Below, piece by piece: positions 61,533 to 64,000 of a DNA stretch of 64,000 nt (its first letter is position 1; the number at the start of each line of letters is the position of its first letter). The translations under genes were made by a program, and so were the position numbers. The DNA comes from Bacillota bacterium. GTDB lineage: Bacteria > Bacillota > Sulfobacillia > JAJYWN01 > JAJZPE01. A model generated the notes under the pieces. It had not been told where the DNA came from and made no database searches. It was given only the letters and a program-made list of their open reading frames with translations. The stretch lies in assembly GCA_021787335.1 (NCBI GenBank), contig JAJYMC010000041.1, forward strand, positions 42,465 through 106,464. The letters are read 5' to 3'.

Positions 61533-62180
61533 CCCGGCGAAATCGGGGTCGACCCGCGGCGACCGGACGCCGTGGCCCTCCTCGAACGGGGCGTCCGCGA
61601 GTGGGGCGCGGTCGGGCTCAAGCTGCACCCCAACGCCGGCTTCTACCCCGACGACCCGGTCTGCTACCCGCTCTATCGGAAGTGCCAGGATCTCGGCGTC
61701 CCGGTGGTCGTCCACACGGGGACCAACCCGCCCCCCCTTAAGGGCCGCTACGCTCAGCCCATCCGGGTCGACGCGGTCGCCGCCGACTTCCCCGACCTGC
61801 CCATCGTTATGGTCCATTCGGGCTACGCCTGGTGGCCCGAGGCGGCCGCCATCGCCGCCGTCAAGCCCAGCGTCTACCTGGACCTGTCGGGTTGGCCGTC
61901 ATCCATGGGCGGCGAGGCCGGGTATTACCGGGCCGTGCGGGGCGTGCTCGACCACATCAAACCGGGGCGGGTTATGTTCGGCACCGACTGGCCGGCCTTC
62001 TCGGCCATCACCCCGACGGTGCAGTGTGTGGAGATGCTGAAGGACGCCCCCGAGAAGGGGGCCAAGTACGGCCTGACCTTCTCGGCCGACGAGATGGCCG
62101 AGGTCCTCGGGGGCACGGCGGCGCGCTTCTTCAGGCTGCCGGAGACGGCGGCCGGCGCGGCCAAGACGGAGACGGCCTGA
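61533..62180 (+). pseudogene. Amidohydrolase (amidohydrolase_2 family), 5'-truncated
   Basis: The homologous part starts at GEIGVDPRRPDAVALLERG and includes GAVGLKLHPNAGFYPDD, VPVVVHTGTNPPP, PDLPIVMVHSGYAWWPEA and MFGTDWPAFS, all typical of TIM-barrel amidohydrolase_2 proteins. The first 90-100 residues, with the HxH metal motif, are absent. The open frame extends back to 61437 with unrelated sequence. Likely an inactive relic; a partial domain acting alone seems improbable. Confidence 0.75.
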
Positions 62181-62821
62181 CCGGAATCGACCGAGCGCCC
62201 GAACCGAGTGCCCGCACCGAGTGCTCGAGCTGAGTGCCAGAACCGATTTGAAAAGGGCAAGCCTGGACTTCAGGTCTGCCTTCGCGTTTCCGCGTTTCTG
62301 GACGGGTTCTCCGCTTTAGGTGTCAAAGTCTTTCCGGTTCTCAGCCTCCCGCTGGGAGGAGACGGGAAAGAAAATGACATCTTGATCCGGCTCACGGCAA
62401 TGGGACCTCGCGCCCCTCACAACCCTGATTAATCTGCGGTAGGCCCAGAACAAGCTGGCAAGTACCTCACCTGCCCCCAGCCGGCGCCCCAGGTTACCCG
62501 GCCGGAATGGCAGAAGTTTTCCGCGGGTGATGGAGGTGGGGGATAAAAATAAAGACAATACTGCCAAGAGGTTGGGCGAGAAATACCTCGGGGTATTTTC
62601 GCCCCTGCTTACCCCCTGACAAGCCCAGGGTGTCTCGGTTCGTTGGCGCCGAGCAGGACTGTAGAGGGGGGTGATCGGTCACAGATTTCCGGTCTGGCAC
62701 CTCACGACCGGGAGGAACTGAGAAAGGAACTGACACTCTCGCCTCAGACAACTCACTCCAATCGCCCTCATTCCAGAAAGCGCATTGGGCGAACCAGGCC
62801 CCACAACCCCGGCCTCACAAC
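62181..62821. other. Gene-poor region
   Basis: No convincing ORF or RNA gene in about 640 bp. It holds a terminator-like hairpin after the amidohydrolase (about 62255-62284: GGGCAAGCCTGG...CAGGTCTGCC) and a long imperfect inverted repeat GGGCGA(g)AAATACC / GGTATTT-TCGCCC at 62574-62604. It seems to be decayed sequence next to mobile elements. Confidence 0.6.
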
Positions 62822-62863
62822 GAAGCCCAGTGGGGCAAGGATCCCCCCTGGGCTTCACTATTT
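62822..62863. terminator. Terminator-like hairpin downstream of the terC remnant
   Basis: GAAGCCCAG-TGGGG / CCCCC-CTGGGCTTC, followed on plus by ACTATTTC and on minus by GTTGTG. It lies about 110 nt past the terC stop. Confidence 0.55.
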
Positions 62864-62969
62864 CTGAGCGGCAGTCTGGCTCACTGAGCCGCGGCCCGGG
62901 CCCCGGTCGTATCCGCGCCGGCGCTCCATGACTATGGCCACATTATCAAGGCCTCTTTCAGTGCCACGG

Positions 62970-63383
62970 TCAGCGGCGGCCATCCCCGGCGGACGACGTG
63001 GAATCTGAAGCCGACGCCGACGCGGCGGCCCACGGAACAAGTCGCCCGACCAGGCCCAACCGCCCGGCCAGTCCCAGGGCATCGTCGCCGATGAGCATCG
63101 CCAGCGAGGTATGGGCCAGGACGGCGGCGCCGACGAAGATGACGATAGGATAGCTGTTCATCAGGCGTAACACCCAGGTGCTGCCCCAGATGAGGATCGG
63201 CATGCTGATGATGAGGCCGACGACGACCAGGAAGACGCTCCCGTGGGCGGCGCCGGCCACGCCCATGACATTATCGAAGCCGCAGGACATGTCGGCCAGG
63301 ATGATGGCCCACACGGCGCTCTAGAATCGGCCGCCGACTGTCCCGCCACGCCCGTCATCGCCGGCCGCCACGAGCTTCCACGT
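62970..63383 (-). pseudogene. TerC/YjbE-family membrane protein, 3' half, interrupted by IS copy 2
   Basis: The frame on the minus strand reads WKLVAAGDDGRGGTVGGRF, a TAG (63323-63321), then SAVWAIILADMSCGFDNVMGVAGAAHGS, followed by three membrane segments and an Ala/Ser tail. This is the second half of TerC-family metal-transport proteins (YjbE-like). The TAG replaces a residue that is probably Trp. Upstream of WKLV the sequence becomes the left end of the IS200/IS605 element, so the first half must lie beyond it, outside the window. Confidence 0.78.
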
Positions 63384-63435
63384 TATATTGAATTTCGACG
63401 AAAACCCCGGAATTCATTCCGAGGAATGAAGCAGA

Positions 63436-63464
63436 TTGTATGTTCGGGTCGTACATGGTATATT
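63436..63464 (+). promoter_or_regulatory. Promoter at the left end of IS copy 2
   Basis: TTGTAT, 17-bp spacer beginning GTTCGGGT, TATATT. The hexamers and first spacer bases are the same as in copy 1. Confidence 0.7.
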
Positions 63465-63470
63465 TTGGGT

Positions 63471-63710
63471 GTGAGAGACTTCAAGGTCGGCAGGCATTCC
63501 AGCTAGCGCCTCACGTATCACATGGTCTGGATTCCGAAGTACAGGCGAAGGGTGCTTGTGGGTTCGGTAGCCGGTAGGCTCAGGCGAGACGGGGCGCGGG
63601 ACGCTATGGGCACCTTCGAACTTCGCCGGTTCCGCCGGCAATGTGTCAGCTGAGATCATCCAACGGTACATCGAAGAGCAAGAGCGAGGTGAGTTGAGCC
63701 TTGCAGCGAG
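63471..63710 (+). pseudogene. tnpA: IS200-type Y1 transposase (TnpA), internally deleted
   Basis: From GTG 63471: VRDFKVGRHSS, an in-frame TAG, RLTYHMVWIPKYRRRVLVG (the N-terminal Y1 motif), then the middle of the protein, with the HUH and catalytic Tyr region, is missing. In another frame the C-terminus resumes as GSAGNVSAEIIQRYIEEQERG and overlaps the tnpB start. One stop, one deletion and a frame change: it cannot be active. Confidence 0.8.
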
Positions 63711-64000
63711 CGTACCGGTTCCGGTTCTACCCGACTCCTGAGCAGACGATCCTGTTGTCCAGGACATTCGGCTGTGTTCGGTGGGTCTACAACAAGGCCC
63801 TTGCGAACCGAGAATGGCTATACCAGGAAACGGGTAAGGGAAGCACATACGACCAGGACGCTGGACTGCTCACCGAGTGGAAGAGGGAAGCCCCTTGGTT
63901 GAGCGAAGTCTCCGCGGTACCACTTCAGCAGGCCTTGCGTCACCTTCAGACCGCCTATGCCGCGTTCTTTACGAAGCGAGCCAAGAAGCCACAGTTCAAG
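63701..64000 (+). CDS. tnpB: TnpB nuclease, copy 2, N-terminal 100 residues
   Basis: TTG 63701 with AGGTGAG upstream starts LQRAYRFRFYPTPEQ and continues in frame to the window end (VSAVPLQQALRHLQTAYAAFF...). It is about 80% identical by eye to copy 1 over this part. Catalytic residues lie beyond the window, so whether it is intact cannot be judged. Confidence 0.85.
   Translation, partial: MQRAYRFRFYPTPEQTILLSRTFGCVRWVYNKALANREWLYQETGKGSTYDQDAGLLTEWKREAPWLSEVSAVPLQQALRHLQTAYAAFFTKRAKKPQFK

Larger units (their letters stand above)
63390..64000 (+). mobile_element. IS200/IS605-type element, copy 2 (left end, runs off window)
   Basis: The left end has AACCCCGGAATTCATTCC and the hairpin TTCATTCC-GA-GGAATGAA (63413-63430), then the promoter TTGTAT-N17-TATATT (63436-63464), a broken tnpA and tnpB. 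It is aligned with copy 1 through the promoter and again from tnpB on. Both left ends have a TTATA(A/T)T motif shortly before the element. Confidence 0.82.

Overview
The window is high-GC DNA with dense operons, many GTG/TTG starts, strong AGGAGG ribosome binding sites and many antisense shadow ORFs. Several markers point to a high-GC, spore-former-lineage Bacillota (Clostridia/Limnochordia/Symbiobacteriia-like): a ydaO-type c-di-AMP riboswitch in front of the c-di-AMP receptor DarA, a Gram-positive-type LexA box (CGAAC-N4-GTTCG), a DnaE2/ImuB-like mutasome, and corrinoid methyltransferases with a sigma-54 activator. The lineage is inference; there is no rRNA or tRNA in the window.

Layout. 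0-6 kb (minus strand): an IclR regulator, a NitT/TauT-type substrate-binding lipoprotein with the start of its permease, a DUF362-ferredoxin protein, glyA and cysK. 6-14 kb (minus): an alpha-oxoamine synthase, then an SOS mutasome (imuB-like, DUF6504, dnaE2) behind a consensus promoter with a LexA box; a decayed IS607-family element splits imuB from the other two genes. 14.5-20.5 kb (plus): a sigma-54-dependent operon with a textbook -24/-12 promoter, encoding a non-pyrrolysine MttB-family methyltransferase, its corrinoid protein, a methyl-corrinoid:THF-type methyltransferase, a PAS/AAA+/Fis activator and a lysine 2,3-aminomutase. I regard this as the most interesting system here. 20.5-28.8 kb (minus): a small membrane protein, a B12-methionine-synthase-activation-domain-like protein, an Eis-like acetyltransferase, a frameshifted nucleotidyltransferase-HEPN gene, and an accessory run of acetyltransferase, methyltransferases, SDR and deaminase genes.

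29-33.6 kb (plus): a MacAB-like export operon with an unusual tandem adaptor (frameshifted in a G run) and a Gly-Thr-Gly repeat protein. 33.8-36.8 kb: D-aminoacylase plus a class III aminotransferase. 37.3-40.2 kb: a secreted subtilisin and a membrane protein. 40.3-42 kb: c-di-AMP riboswitch, darA and a nucleotidyltransferase/HEPN pair. 42-45.4 kb (minus): sdhCDAB. 45.5-49 kb: DedA, a divergent candidate non-coding RNA of about 445 nt, and an Xre/pseudo-IrrE plus PIN module. 49-55.5 kb (minus): sucCD, malic enzyme and both class I fumarase subunits, so much of the C4 part of the TCA cycle lies within 13 kb. An IS200/IS605-type tnpB element sits between sucC and the malic enzyme. 55.6-62.2 kb: an ECF sigma pseudogene, an M55 D-aminopeptidase, a GNAT, an operon of homoserine dehydrogenase, a SufS-like desulfurase and a Thr/Ser dehydratase, and a truncated amidohydrolase. 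62.2-64 kb: decayed sequence in which a second IS200/IS605 copy interrupts a TerC-family gene.

Themes. One-carbon, amine and amino-acid use (corrinoid system, KamA, GlyA, oxoamine synthase, D-aminoacylase, D-aminopeptidase, dehydratase) is combined with a respiratory C4-acid module. Mobile elements of two families have left clear scars in a DNA-damage operon, beside sucC and in terC.
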